NCBI GenBank assembly: GCA_947478405.1
Contig: CANJVX010000028.1
Location: 1-39,658, forward strand
From: Beijerinckiaceae bacterium
GTDB taxonomy: Bacteria; Pseudomonadota; Alphaproteobacteria; Rhizobiales; Beijerinckiaceae
Direction of reading: 5' to 3'
Length of the DNA: 39,658 nt
Shown: positions 33,225 through 39,658 of the stretch, piece after piece
Numbering within the stretch: position 1 is the first letter of the stretch
Layout of the letters: every line of letters starts with the position of its first letter
Program-made: the position numbers and the translations under genes
The notes under the pieces: model-generated
The model's database searches: none
What the model was told of the DNA's origin: nothing
What the model saw: only the letters and a program-made list of their open reading frames with translations

Positions 33225-34238
33225 CTATTGCTCGAATTCAGCCAGTTTCTTGGCCTTGGCAACTATCTCGGGCGAAACATGGGCCGTGCGCTCAATCAGG
33301 CTTTGCAGCTGTTCGCCCGACATGGGTGAGAGATCGAGATTGGCGCGACGGATGTCTCCGATAAAGTCGCTATCCTTCATTGTTTCCATGAAAGCCTTGC
33401 GCAAGTCAGCGACACGCTCAGCTGTTTGGCCGGGCGGCGAGGTGACGGCGCGCCCCACGCGGGAATTGCCAGCCAGGAAGTCCACGATCTGGCGCTCTTC
33501 TTCGTTGCGCGCAAATTTCGACAGCAGCGGAATATGCGTCAGGTCGGGGTGGGAATCGACACCCACCTGCACAAGTACATTGATCTTTTTGTCCCGGATC
33601 CATTCGGGCTTTTCCGAGCGCAGCACGGCCCAAGGCTGGGTGAGTGCGTGAATCTCGCCCCGTTCCATCGCTAGGTTGGATTCTTGCGGGCCAGCATAGC
33701 CATTCAGCGCGCGCATGCGAAAGCCCATCATGTTTCGCATCATGGCGCTCAGCATGCGTGAATTTTGCCCAGCAGTAGCAATAATCAGTTCTTCGTTGAA
33801 AGCATCTTCGATCTTTTTCACGGGCGCTGTGTGCCAGGCAAAAATCACGGCGGCATTATCTGTGAGGCGTCCAATCCAGTTGAACTTCGTCACGTCCGCT
33901 TTTAGCGATTTAGGATCGAGAATCTGCGTCAGTCCGGCTGCCTGATCGATCATGCCGAGCACAGTACCATCACGGACTGCAATATTTCCAAGATGGTTGA
34001 TGGCTGCAATGCTGCCGGCGCCGGGCATATTCTGGACAATCACATTGGGCTTGCCCGGTAGATGTTTTCCAATACTGCGCGCGACTGTGCGTGAATAGGT
34101 ATCATAGCCATTGCCGACACCAAAGCCGATCACGAAAGTGACGGTCTTGCCTTTGTAAAAATCCTGCGCATGAGAAGGTGCGCTGCAGATAAGGGTCAGG
34201 CAAAGCCCGATAGAAAAACGCGCCAGTTTTCGCATCAT
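33225..34238 (-). CDS. Bug-like TTT receptor, DFYxGK subgroup
   Basis: A 337-residue periplasmic receptor. Signal KLARFSIGLCLTLICSAPSHA is followed by QDFYKGKTVTFVIGFGVGNG. The HLPGKPNVIVQNMPGAGS segment places it with the proteins at 19507 and 36513. The ATG at 34238 is chosen for the GAGG 7 bases upstream; the earlier in-frame ATG would add about 90 residues overlapping the previous gene. It starts 1 base after the amidohydrolase stop at 34240. No membrane partners are nearby. Confidence 0.88.
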   Translation of the reverse strand: MMRKLARFSIGLCLTLICSAPSHAQDFYKGKTVTFVIGFGVGNGYDTYSRTVARSIGKHLPGKPNVIVQNMPGAGSIAAINHLGNIAVRDGTVLGMIDQAAGLTQILDPKSLKADVTKFNWIGRLTDNAAVIFAWHTAPVKKIEDAFNEELIIATAGQNSRMLSAMMRNMMGFRMRALNGYAGPQESNLAMERGEIHALTQPWAVLRSEKPEWIRDKKINVLVQVGVDSHPDLTHIPLLSKFARNEEERQIVDFLAGNSRVGRAVTSPPGQTAERVADLRKAFMETMKDSDFIGDIRRANLDLSPMSGEQLQSLIERTAHVSPEIVAKAKKLAEFEQ

Positions 34239-34239
34239 C

Positions 34240-35190
34240 TCAAGACCTCGTTTGTAGCCGCGGGATAAGCCTTTCGGCATTTTGATATTCGATGAGTGTG
34301 AGCTCTTCGCTGCTGAAAGCCGTTTGCGCGATCTCAGCCAGACCTTGTTGTGGTTTGACGAAGGGCGCATCAGAGCCATACAGGATTTGTTCTGGTGGCA
34401 TGAGGTGCCGAAGTGCTGCGAGTGCGCCGGGAGACCCGGCGCCGGCAAGATCGAAATACAGATTTTGTAGAAAGTGTCGTGGGCCACCTGGGATCTTATC
34501 TGCAAATTGGGGGCGTCCGAGCAGATGTTCTAGTCGACCTGCCAGCATAGGAACGCAGCCCCCTGAATGTGAAAAGATCCAGCGAATTCGGGGGAATTGT
34601 TTCAGGCGACCATTCACGAGAAGGCTGACAACTGAGCGTGTGGTCTCAAAGGCAAATTCGATCACTTGCGGCAGCAGCTCGGGAATCGTGCGCCCATAGG
34701 CAGGTACGGTTGGATGCACATAAACATTGGCATCCCGCCGATCGAGTTCAGCTAATGTGTCGACAAAACTATCGTCCCCCAGATATTTGCCGTCATAATT
34801 GGTAAAGAGAGCAATGCCATCAGCCTTAAGCTCATCAATGGCGCGCGCCGTTTCGGCTTTGGCAGGGGCGGTAGCCGGCAGGGGAATGGTCGCAAAGAAC
34901 CCGAAGCGCGTAGGATGTTGCGCGACCTGTGCGGCAGCATAATCATTCCAGCCTTGCGCCAGAGGCACAGCATCGCGCCCCCCATCAAACCAGATTCCTG
35001 GCGTTGAAATCGAGGCAATGGCCATCCGGATGCCATTGGCATCCATCACCGCAATTGCCTTCTCAGGGCTCCAGGAGAGGAGATCTTCGCGGGGCATAGC
35101 ATGGGCATTTTTGAGACGCTCGCCTTCGCGGCGCATGTGCTCTGGCGGCAAAAAATGATGATGGATGTCGATGCGAAATGGTGCGGGCAA
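34240..35190 (-). CDS. ACMSD-like amidohydrolase-2 protein (TTG start)
   Basis: A 316-residue TIM-barrel amidohydrolase-2 protein. The metal site is H10-x-H12 (DIHHHFLPP), H159 (YVHPTV), H208 (SHSGGC) and D274 (YGSDAPF). The only start that keeps the D-I-H-H-H motif is TTG at 35190; no ATG or GTG lies between it and the in-frame TAG upstream. The best ribosome-site-like stretch, GGGAGG, is more than 20 bases away, so the 5' end may have been altered by rearrangement. It heads the cluster with the Bug receptor, a second amidohydrolase and MmgE/PrpD. Confidence 0.83.
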   Translation of the reverse strand: MPAPFRIDIHHHFLPPEHMRREGERLKNAHAMPREDLLSWSPEKAIAVMDANGIRMAIASISTPGIWFDGGRDAVPLAQGWNDYAAAQVAQHPTRFGFFATIPLPATAPAKAETARAIDELKADGIALFTNYDGKYLGDDSFVDTLAELDRRDANVYVHPTVPAYGRTIPELLPQVIEFAFETTRSVVSLLVNGRLKQFPRIRWIFSHSGGCVPMLAGRLEHLLGRPQFADKIPGGPRHFLQNLYFDLAGAGSPGALAALRHLMPPEQILYGSDAPFVKPQQGLAEIAQTAFSSEELTLIEYQNAERLIPRLQTRS

Positions 35191-35467
35191 TTCAGCTGGC
35201 GACCCTAGTCGGGTCGTCCTCCCAGTTTGAGTTATTGTTTTAAGTCCCTAGTTGCAATGATTAAACGGACGGTAGAGCCGAAGGGCAAGGCCCTTCTTTT
35301 GCACTAGAGACTTGGTAATCTGCAGTCTTGATGGGTAGCTAGGGGAGTTAATTTATAGTCAGGTTGGCCTAGAGAGGTCGCCTGCCGCGGCTGCGCCCCG
35401 CTTTGGGCATCATCTGCGTATTGCTGCTTGTATAAGAATCGAACCTAAATCCAGCACCTCAACTCTC

Positions 35468-35493
35468 GGTGGCTGCGGGTCCCTGCAACCACC
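35468..35493. repeat. Interrupted hairpin
   Basis: GGTGG (35468-35472) pairs with CCACC, and inside it GCGGG pairs with CCTGC through one G-T pair. No T run follows. Function unknown. Confidence 0.4.
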
Positions 35494-35523
35494 GACAATT
35501 GGCAACCCGTGCGCACAAGCTCC

Positions 35524-35545
35524 GGGGCCTTAGTATTAAGGCCCC
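35524..35545. repeat. Perfect 9-bp palindrome hairpin
   Basis: GGGGCCTTA (35524-35532), loop GTAT, then TAAGGCCCC (35537-35545). The stem is perfect and stable, but it lacks a T tract and no gene ends beside it. It could be a recombination or REP-type element. Confidence 0.55.
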
Positions 35546-35793
35546 TGCAGGCGGCAAGGATCCAACTAGGTCGCCGCGCAGCACGCCATAAAGGTCAGCA
35601 GCTCTCTACGCAAGCGGGTCGAGGTCGCCAGACAGCTAGCGCGTCTCTTTCGTCAGCATGTAGCTGAAAGCCCGGCGGGTTGTACTGACCCTTGAAGAGC
35701 GTTTCCCCTTGACGCCCGGCTAGTACGCCCTGAGACAGCGCCGCTGCCCCAAAAAGCAAAGAAAAAAGCTCTTCCGATCCGCACGAAAGTTAT

Positions 35794-36495
35794 TCAAGTC
35801 TCGGCAAGGTGCATTCTCAAGAAATCCAGAATTTTAATCCAAGCATCTTCGGATGATGACTCAACATATCGTTTTTGATCAGCGTCCATGAATGCATGGC
35901 CTGTGTTTTGGTAAATATGAAAACTGGTTTCTATTCCAAGTCGGATTAACTCGGCCTCAATTTGTCTGACGTCTGCAGGCGGGGGGTTCATATCATCGAT
36001 TCCAAAGAACCCTGCAACGGGACAAGTAATAGCAGGTAATCGTTCAAAAACGGTAGGTCCAGGTCCCAGTGCCTTCAGGACGCCGCCGCCGTAACAATCG
36101 ATGGCGCAACAGAAACCAGGAACCGTTGCCGCCCCGAGCAGGGCCTGCCGCCCTCCCATGCAATGCCCCATAATTGCTGTTAGATGTGGAATTGTTCTGG
36201 GATGCGAGCGTAGGAATGAAGTAGCCGCCTCCATGTCCGCTATTAGCCGCTTATCAATAAGTCCCAATTTACGTTTTTTGAGATCTGGCTCACTGGGTGT
36301 GTGGTGATAATGGTCTGGTGCGACCACCATGAAGCCCTCGGACGCTAAACGTTCCGCATTCCTCCTGGTAAACGGACCGAGGCCATGTTGGTAATGTGAT
36401 AAAAGGATTCCTGGACGTCGTTCGCTGCCCTTCGGTACCGCAACAAGAATTTTCATCTGGCTGCCATCTACTATAATTTGAGTCTCCTCAAGCAT
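35794..36495 (-). CDS. Dienelactone hydrolase family protein
   Basis: A 233-residue alpha/beta hydrolase of the dienelactone hydrolase type. The nucleophile is C112 in MGHCMGGRQ. The acid is D167 or D168 (FFGIDDMN) and the base is H200 (QNTGHAF). AIDCYGGGV is also typical. These enzymes open lactones such as dienelactone from halo- or methyl-aromatic breakdown, or cleave esters. AAGGA lies 7 bases before the ATG. It follows the Bug gene by 17 bases. Codons are richer in A and T than in the clusters to the left. Confidence 0.9.
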   Translation of the reverse strand: MLEETQIIVDGSQMKILVAVPKGSERRPGILLSHYQHGLGPFTRRNAERLASEGFMVVAPDHYHHTPSEPDLKKRKLGLIDKRLIADMEAATSFLRSHPRTIPHLTAIMGHCMGGRQALLGAATVPGFCCAIDCYGGGVLKALGPGPTVFERLPAITCPVAGFFGIDDMNPPPADVRQIEAELIRLGIETSFHIYQNTGHAFMDADQKRYVESSSEDAWIKILDFLRMHLAET

Positions 36496-36512
36496 TCGAA
36501 TGTCCTTTAATA

Positions 36513-37532
36513 TTACAAACGGCCGTCAACGATTGCCTGAAATTCTTTCACGATGCTGGACGGCGTCCGAAGCATCTCAGCTACCAGATCTTGTATCTCG
36601 ACGCCCGCAACCGGATCCACAGGAGCGTTTACTTTAGCTGCCTCCGAAAGAAAATCCTGATCAATCATTGCCTGATCAAATGCGCGCCGCAATGCCGAAA
36701 CTCGCTCTGCTGGGACATCTGGCGGGGAAACTATAACCCGGGCCATCATTTGACTTGCAAGAACGAGATTCAAAATTTTCTTCTGCGAATCGGTGCTCGC
36801 AAGATCCGTAACCAAAGGTACGTCTGGCAAGTCGTTGAGTTTACGATGAGAGAATTGGATCAGTATATCAATCTGCTTATCTCGTACCCAGTTCGGTTTG
36901 GCGGCTAATATCGCCGACCATGAGATATTACAGCGGCCATCTACTTCGCCCCGTTCAAGCGCAATATTAACTTCATTCCCGCCTGGATATCCTTTGATTG
37001 CAACGAGTTTAGCACCAAACATATTATTAAGAATGTTGACATGGCTCTCATTCGTGACGCCAATTTTGAGATCACGCCTCATAAATTCTGCCAACGATTT
37101 CACCCCTACCGAGTGCCATGTTACGCAGACGCTGACATCAACATTGACGTTTCCGATCCAGTTAAAACGATCGGGAGTGAACCGTGCTAATGGATTGTTC
37201 CAGAGCGCTTCAAATACGACGTACCGGCTAAACGTTCCGAGAGCGAGCCCATCTTTTGATGCCAGATTATAAAGGTGATTTGCTGCGACAAGCCCGTTGG
37301 CGCCTGGAATATTCGTGGCGATGATCTGCGGGTTTCCGGGAATATGTTTACTCATGGCCCTCGCGACGAGACGACCATAGAGGTCTGTTCCATCTCCAGA
37401 GGTAGATCCAATGCTCATGGTCATGCGCTTGTTGCGGTAGAAGTCCGCGATCTCGTCTGCGTGCGTTCCTGACGCTGAAAAGAGAACCCCAAAAAATATG
37501 CAGTTACGCATTAGTGCGTTAAGTGCAAGCAA
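36513..37532 (-). CDS. Bug-like TTT receptor, DFYxxK subgroup (TTG start)
   Basis: A receptor of about 339 residues. The TTG at 37532 has an excellent GGGAGAG at 37538-37544, 7 bases away in the GGGAG part, and gives a signal with core LALNALMRNCIFFGVLFSAS ending THA. An ATG at 37511 lacks a ribosome site. The mature start is DFYRNKRMTMSIGSTSGDGTDLY, followed by HIPGNPQIIATNIPGANG, as in the other two members of this subgroup. It is co-transcribed with the dienelactone hydrolase. Base composition is A/T-shifted. Confidence 0.85.
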   Translation of the reverse strand: MLALNALMRNCIFFGVLFSASGTHADEIADFYRNKRMTMSIGSTSGDGTDLYGRLVARAMSKHIPGNPQIIATNIPGANGLVAANHLYNLASKDGLALGTFSRYVVFEALWNNPLARFTPDRFNWIGNVNVDVSVCVTWHSVGVKSLAEFMRRDLKIGVTNESHVNILNNMFGAKLVAIKGYPGGNEVNIALERGEVDGRCNISWSAILAAKPNWVRDKQIDILIQFSHRKLNDLPDVPLVTDLASTDSQKKILNLVLASQMMARVIVSPPDVPAERVSALRRAFDQAMIDQDFLSEAAKVNAPVDPVAGVEIQDLVAEMLRTPSSIVKEFQAIVDGRL

Positions 37533-37815
37533 AATATCTCTCCCTGACTTTATTGCTAATTTTCTATAATTAAATATAGAAAGACCGTGGGTGTCCACCC
37601 CCTTTTGAGATGGCCGATTCCCTGAAAAGCTATGCTATCTTATTTAAGTTGGGCGCAAAAATTACATCGATCAATTTTAAATACTATTTCAGATAGGTTT
37701 AATTGAGAAATACATATCAGATAGCCTAGTCACTATAATCATAATCAAAAGGATAATTGACTCTAGTTCTTTACCCAAGGAGCTTACCTCAAAGAGATCC
37801 GATGGGGAGGGCGTC
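37533..37815. promoter_or_regulatory. A/T-rich divergent promoter region with palindromes
   Basis: This 283-base gap drives the Bug/hydrolase pair on one side and the cytochrome gene on the other. It contains TTTCTAT (37561-37567) inverted as ATAGAAA (37576-37582), about 30 bases upstream of the Bug start. GGGTGTCCACCC (37589-37600) is a short dyad that could be an operator. TTGACT at 37757-37762 could be a -35 for the plus-strand gene, but no good -10 follows. The regulator is unknown. Confidence 0.45.
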
Positions 37816-39459
37816 ATGACCAAGGTCGCAGGTGTTACGGCTTTCTATATATATTTTTTTGCCTCCCTTCTCAGTTCTGATGCATTTGCAAAAATAACTG
37901 GAACAGTATCGTCTCCGAACGAGCCCGCAATGGAAGGTGTACTCGTGACGGCTCGGTTAAATGGATCAACAATTACTTATACGGTCGCGACACAAAAAGA
38001 CGGGACGTTTTCATTTCCAGACCGTCTCCTTGTTAACGGGACTTATTCACTTTCCATCCGGGCAACTAGGTACAAGCTCGACGGTGACGTCAAGGTGGAT
38101 CTATCCGATGTGTCCAAGCCGGTTAGCCTTAAATTGCGTTCAGATCAAAATCTTGCCCCGCAATTGACCAATGCAGAATGGCTCACCAGCATGCCGGGTT
38201 CAATGAACGATAAAAAACAGCTTTATGGTTGTACAAATTGCCATACGTTGCAACGTATCGTGGAATCCAAATATTCTGCGTCCGAATACATGGATGTTTT
38301 GGCGCGTATGGCACAATATTCAAATAATTCTTTTCCACTTCATCCACAAATCCGCGTCGCCGAAACCAGCGCCGGCGCACGTTTCGGCGCTGGGACAGAT
38401 AAGTTTGCAGACTTTCTTGCGTCTATTAATCTGAGCGCTGTCGACAATTGGAAATATGAATTGAAAACATTGCCTCGCATCAAGGGAGTGGGCACACGTT
38501 TTTTGATCACGGAATATGATCTGTCTAAAGCAACGACAATGGCTCATGATGTCGTAGTAACTAAGCATGGCAAAGTCTACTTCTCTGATTTTGGGGATAA
38601 CCAGATTGGGGAACTTGATCCGATAACTGGTCAGGTTGTTGAGCATCGATATCCGGTTTTACGGCCCGATTACCCCAAGGGTGGCCTTGATCTTGAGCAA
38701 GATGAGAGTGGTAATTTGTGGCTCGCAATGATGTATCAGGGTGGGATTTTGCGCTTTGATCCGAAGACGCATGAGGTAAAGACTTATCCGGTTCCTAAAG
38801 AGCTGATGAATGAGGCAACCCAACAGGCGCTGCTTGCACCCCACCATCAAGAAGTTGATGGAAAAGTTTGGGTTACGAACGTTGGTTTAAATAAAATTCA
38901 TCGCGTTGATGTAAAAACAGGTTCTTATGAGACAATTGATCCTTTCAAGAATATGCCGAAAGGCGAGAGACATTCGGCTTATGGCATGAATTCTGATATC
39001 CATAATAATCTTTGGTTCAATGATTATTCAGCTGAAGCTATTGTGAAAATTGACGCCAAAACACTGGAGGTGAGTGTCTTTAAGACAGGCACCGCTCGCT
39101 CACGCCCGCGTCGGGGCCATATGGATGCGAATGACCGTTTGGCTTTCGCAGAATTTTATGGCGATCGCGCTGGAATTTTAGATACAAGAACAGGAAAAAT
39201 GACCGAATACGCCGTGCCAACGCAACATTCGGCGCCATATGATGCAGTGGTCGATCGCCACGGTTTTCTTTGGACGGCTGGAATGGAAGCTGATCGTGTA
39301 GTCCGCATTAACACTGAAACCGCAGAGGTAATCGAGTTCCCGCTTCCGCGCCAAACCAATATTAGGCGCCTTTTTGTTGATGACACGACAAAGCCATCTA
39401 CAATCTGGATAGGCAATAATGAAGGCGCTTCGATTATCAAGCTTCAGCCTATTGAGTAA
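37816..39459 (+). CDS. Exported c-type cytochrome fused to a Vgb-like seven-bladed propeller
   Basis: A 547-residue secreted protein. A Sec signal covers about residues 1-25. Residues 26-108 form a carboxypeptidase-regulatory-like beta sandwich (ITGTVSSPNEPAMEGVLVTA). A heme c site follows, C139-T-N-C142-H143. From about residue 225 there are seven repeats of the form xLWxxxxxxGxxxRxDxxTGxxxxY, such as GKVWVTNVGLNKIHRVDVKTG, as in the streptogramin lyase (Vgb) propeller. It should sit in the periplasm and may pass electrons or act as a lyase or dehydrogenase on the propeller's substrate. GGGGAGG lies 5 bases before the start. It is monocistronic as far as seen. Confidence 0.85.
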   Translation: MTKVAGVTAFYIYFFASLLSSDAFAKITGTVSSPNEPAMEGVLVTARLNGSTITYTVATQKDGTFSFPDRLLVNGTYSLSIRATRYKLDGDVKVDLSDVSKPVSLKLRSDQNLAPQLTNAEWLTSMPGSMNDKKQLYGCTNCHTLQRIVESKYSASEYMDVLARMAQYSNNSFPLHPQIRVAETSAGARFGAGTDKFADFLASINLSAVDNWKYELKTLPRIKGVGTRFLITEYDLSKATTMAHDVVVTKHGKVYFSDFGDNQIGELDPITGQVVEHRYPVLRPDYPKGGLDLEQDESGNLWLAMMYQGGILRFDPKTHEVKTYPVPKELMNEATQQALLAPHHQEVDGKVWVTNVGLNKIHRVDVKTGSYETIDPFKNMPKGERHSAYGMNSDIHNNLWFNDYSAEAIVKIDAKTLEVSVFKTGTARSRPRRGHMDANDRLAFAEFYGDRAGILDTRTGKMTEYAVPTQHSAPYDAVVDRHGFLWTAGMEADRVVRINTETAEVIEFPLPRQTNIRRLFVDDTTKPSTIWIGNNEGASIIKLQPIE

Positions 39460-39539
39460 TAGCCATGTTGCTTACAGGTGCTGAAAGCGAGGCGTAAAAT
39501 TTCAATCGCGTGTTTTTCCGTCGTGGCTAGTGGCCTGCC

Positions 39540-39658
39540 CCGTGAAAAGTGGTCCTCCCTGATGTATGGCTTACGAGCCTTGAGGAGGAATGCGAATGCT
39601 TGAGATAAGGCACAGGGCGGAAGAGATTGTCGCCAAACTTCGGCCGGTGGAAGTTCTC
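39540..39658 (+). mobile_element. Left end of an IS3-family insertion sequence
   Basis: About 80 bases after the cytochrome stop, CCCCGTGAAAAGTGGTCC (39539-39556) has the look of an IS3-group terminal repeat. A transposase reading frame follows on the plus strand and runs off the window. The exact left boundary and any target duplication cannot be fixed without the right end. Confidence 0.6.
39596..39658 (+). CDS. IS3-family transposase OrfA, N-terminal part
   Basis: The first 21 codons, truncated by the window end, read MLEIRHRAEEIVAKLRPVEVL. EEIVAKLR is the hallmark start of IS3-family OrfA proteins, the helix-turn-helix subunit made with OrfB by programmed frameshift. AGGAGG at 39583-39588 sits 7 bases before this ATG; the in-frame ATG at 39590 would be only 1 base away. 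The frame is intact so far, unlike the remnant at 15576, and comes from a different element. Confidence 0.8.
   Translation, partial: MLEIRHRAEEIVAKLRPVEVL

Larger units (their letters stand above)
35191..35793. other. 600-bp gene-free boundary region with hairpins
   Basis: I find no supportable gene. Frames are short and broken on both strands. The stretch holds two hairpins (35468-35493 and 35524-35545) and patches of G/C-rich sequence unlike the genes on either side. It separates the G/C-rich catabolic clusters from the visibly more A/T-rich segment that follows, so it may mark an old junction of acquired DNA. A run of A residues and a T-poor end near 35750-35790 gives no clear terminator. 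Confidence 0.5.

Noticed and set aside
1-39658. CRISPR arrays, rRNA genes and riboswitches
   Set aside because: No regularly spaced short repeats, no rRNA-like tracts and no riboswitch cores that I could recognise were seen on either strand.

Overview
The window looks like chromosomal DNA of an alphaproteobacterium, probably Hyphomicrobiales (Rhizobiales). This is an inference from gene content: orphan Bug-type solute receptors, TRAP and NMT1-type ABC transporters, ACMSD-type amidohydrolases, a BKACE enzyme, MmgE/PrpD proteins and IS3-family debris. Nearly everything is catabolic or transport related. I see no rRNA, intact tRNA, CRISPR, phage or core housekeeping genes. I read about 35 genes.

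Layout. (1) 1-461: a gene-poor start with a repeat (231-325), then a Tat-exported Bug receptor (462-1451) ending in a bidirectional terminator. (2) 6291 down to 1486, minus strand: a TRAP operon (dctP, dctQ, dctM) followed by a D-2-hydroxyacid dehydrogenase and a decarboxylase-like amidohydrolase. (3) 6437-7210: an IclR regulator. Copies of one 17-bp operator lie both upstream of dctP and upstream of the plus-strand operon. (4) 7362-13444, plus strand: cyclase, cupin, SDR, carnitine-dehydrogenase-like 3-hydroxyacyl dehydrogenase, BKACE, amidohydrolase and an M24-fold protein. This reads as a pathway that makes a 3-hydroxy acid, oxidises it to a beta-keto acid and cleaves it with acetyl-CoA. 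(5) 15413 down to 13460: a second Bug receptor plus a dehydrogenase. (6) 15414-16117: a frameshifted IS3 remnant and a second copy of the repeat at 231-325. (7) 16118-20517: TauD-like dioxygenase, dehydrogenase, MmgE/PrpD and a Bug receptor. (8) 20548-30844: a LysR regulator divergent from an ABC importer, HyuA/HyuB and two creatinase/prolidase-fold proteins. (9) 35190 down to 30845: amidohydrolase, Bug receptor, amidohydrolase, MmgE/PrpD. (10) 35191-35793: non-coding DNA with hairpins. (11) 35794-39459: a more A/T-rich segment with a dienelactone hydrolase, a fifth Bug receptor and a periplasmic c-type cytochrome fused to a Vgb-like propeller. (12) 39540-39658: the left end of another IS3 element.

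Taken together, the window is a mosaic of small catabolic cassettes. Most pair a high-affinity periplasmic receptor with a hydrolase or decarboxylase and an oxidoreductase. The best-supported regulatory circuit is the IclR protein controlling both the TRAP importer and the cyclase-BKACE pathway. The five Bug receptors have no TctA/TctB membrane partner in the window. Substrates cannot be read from the sequence.
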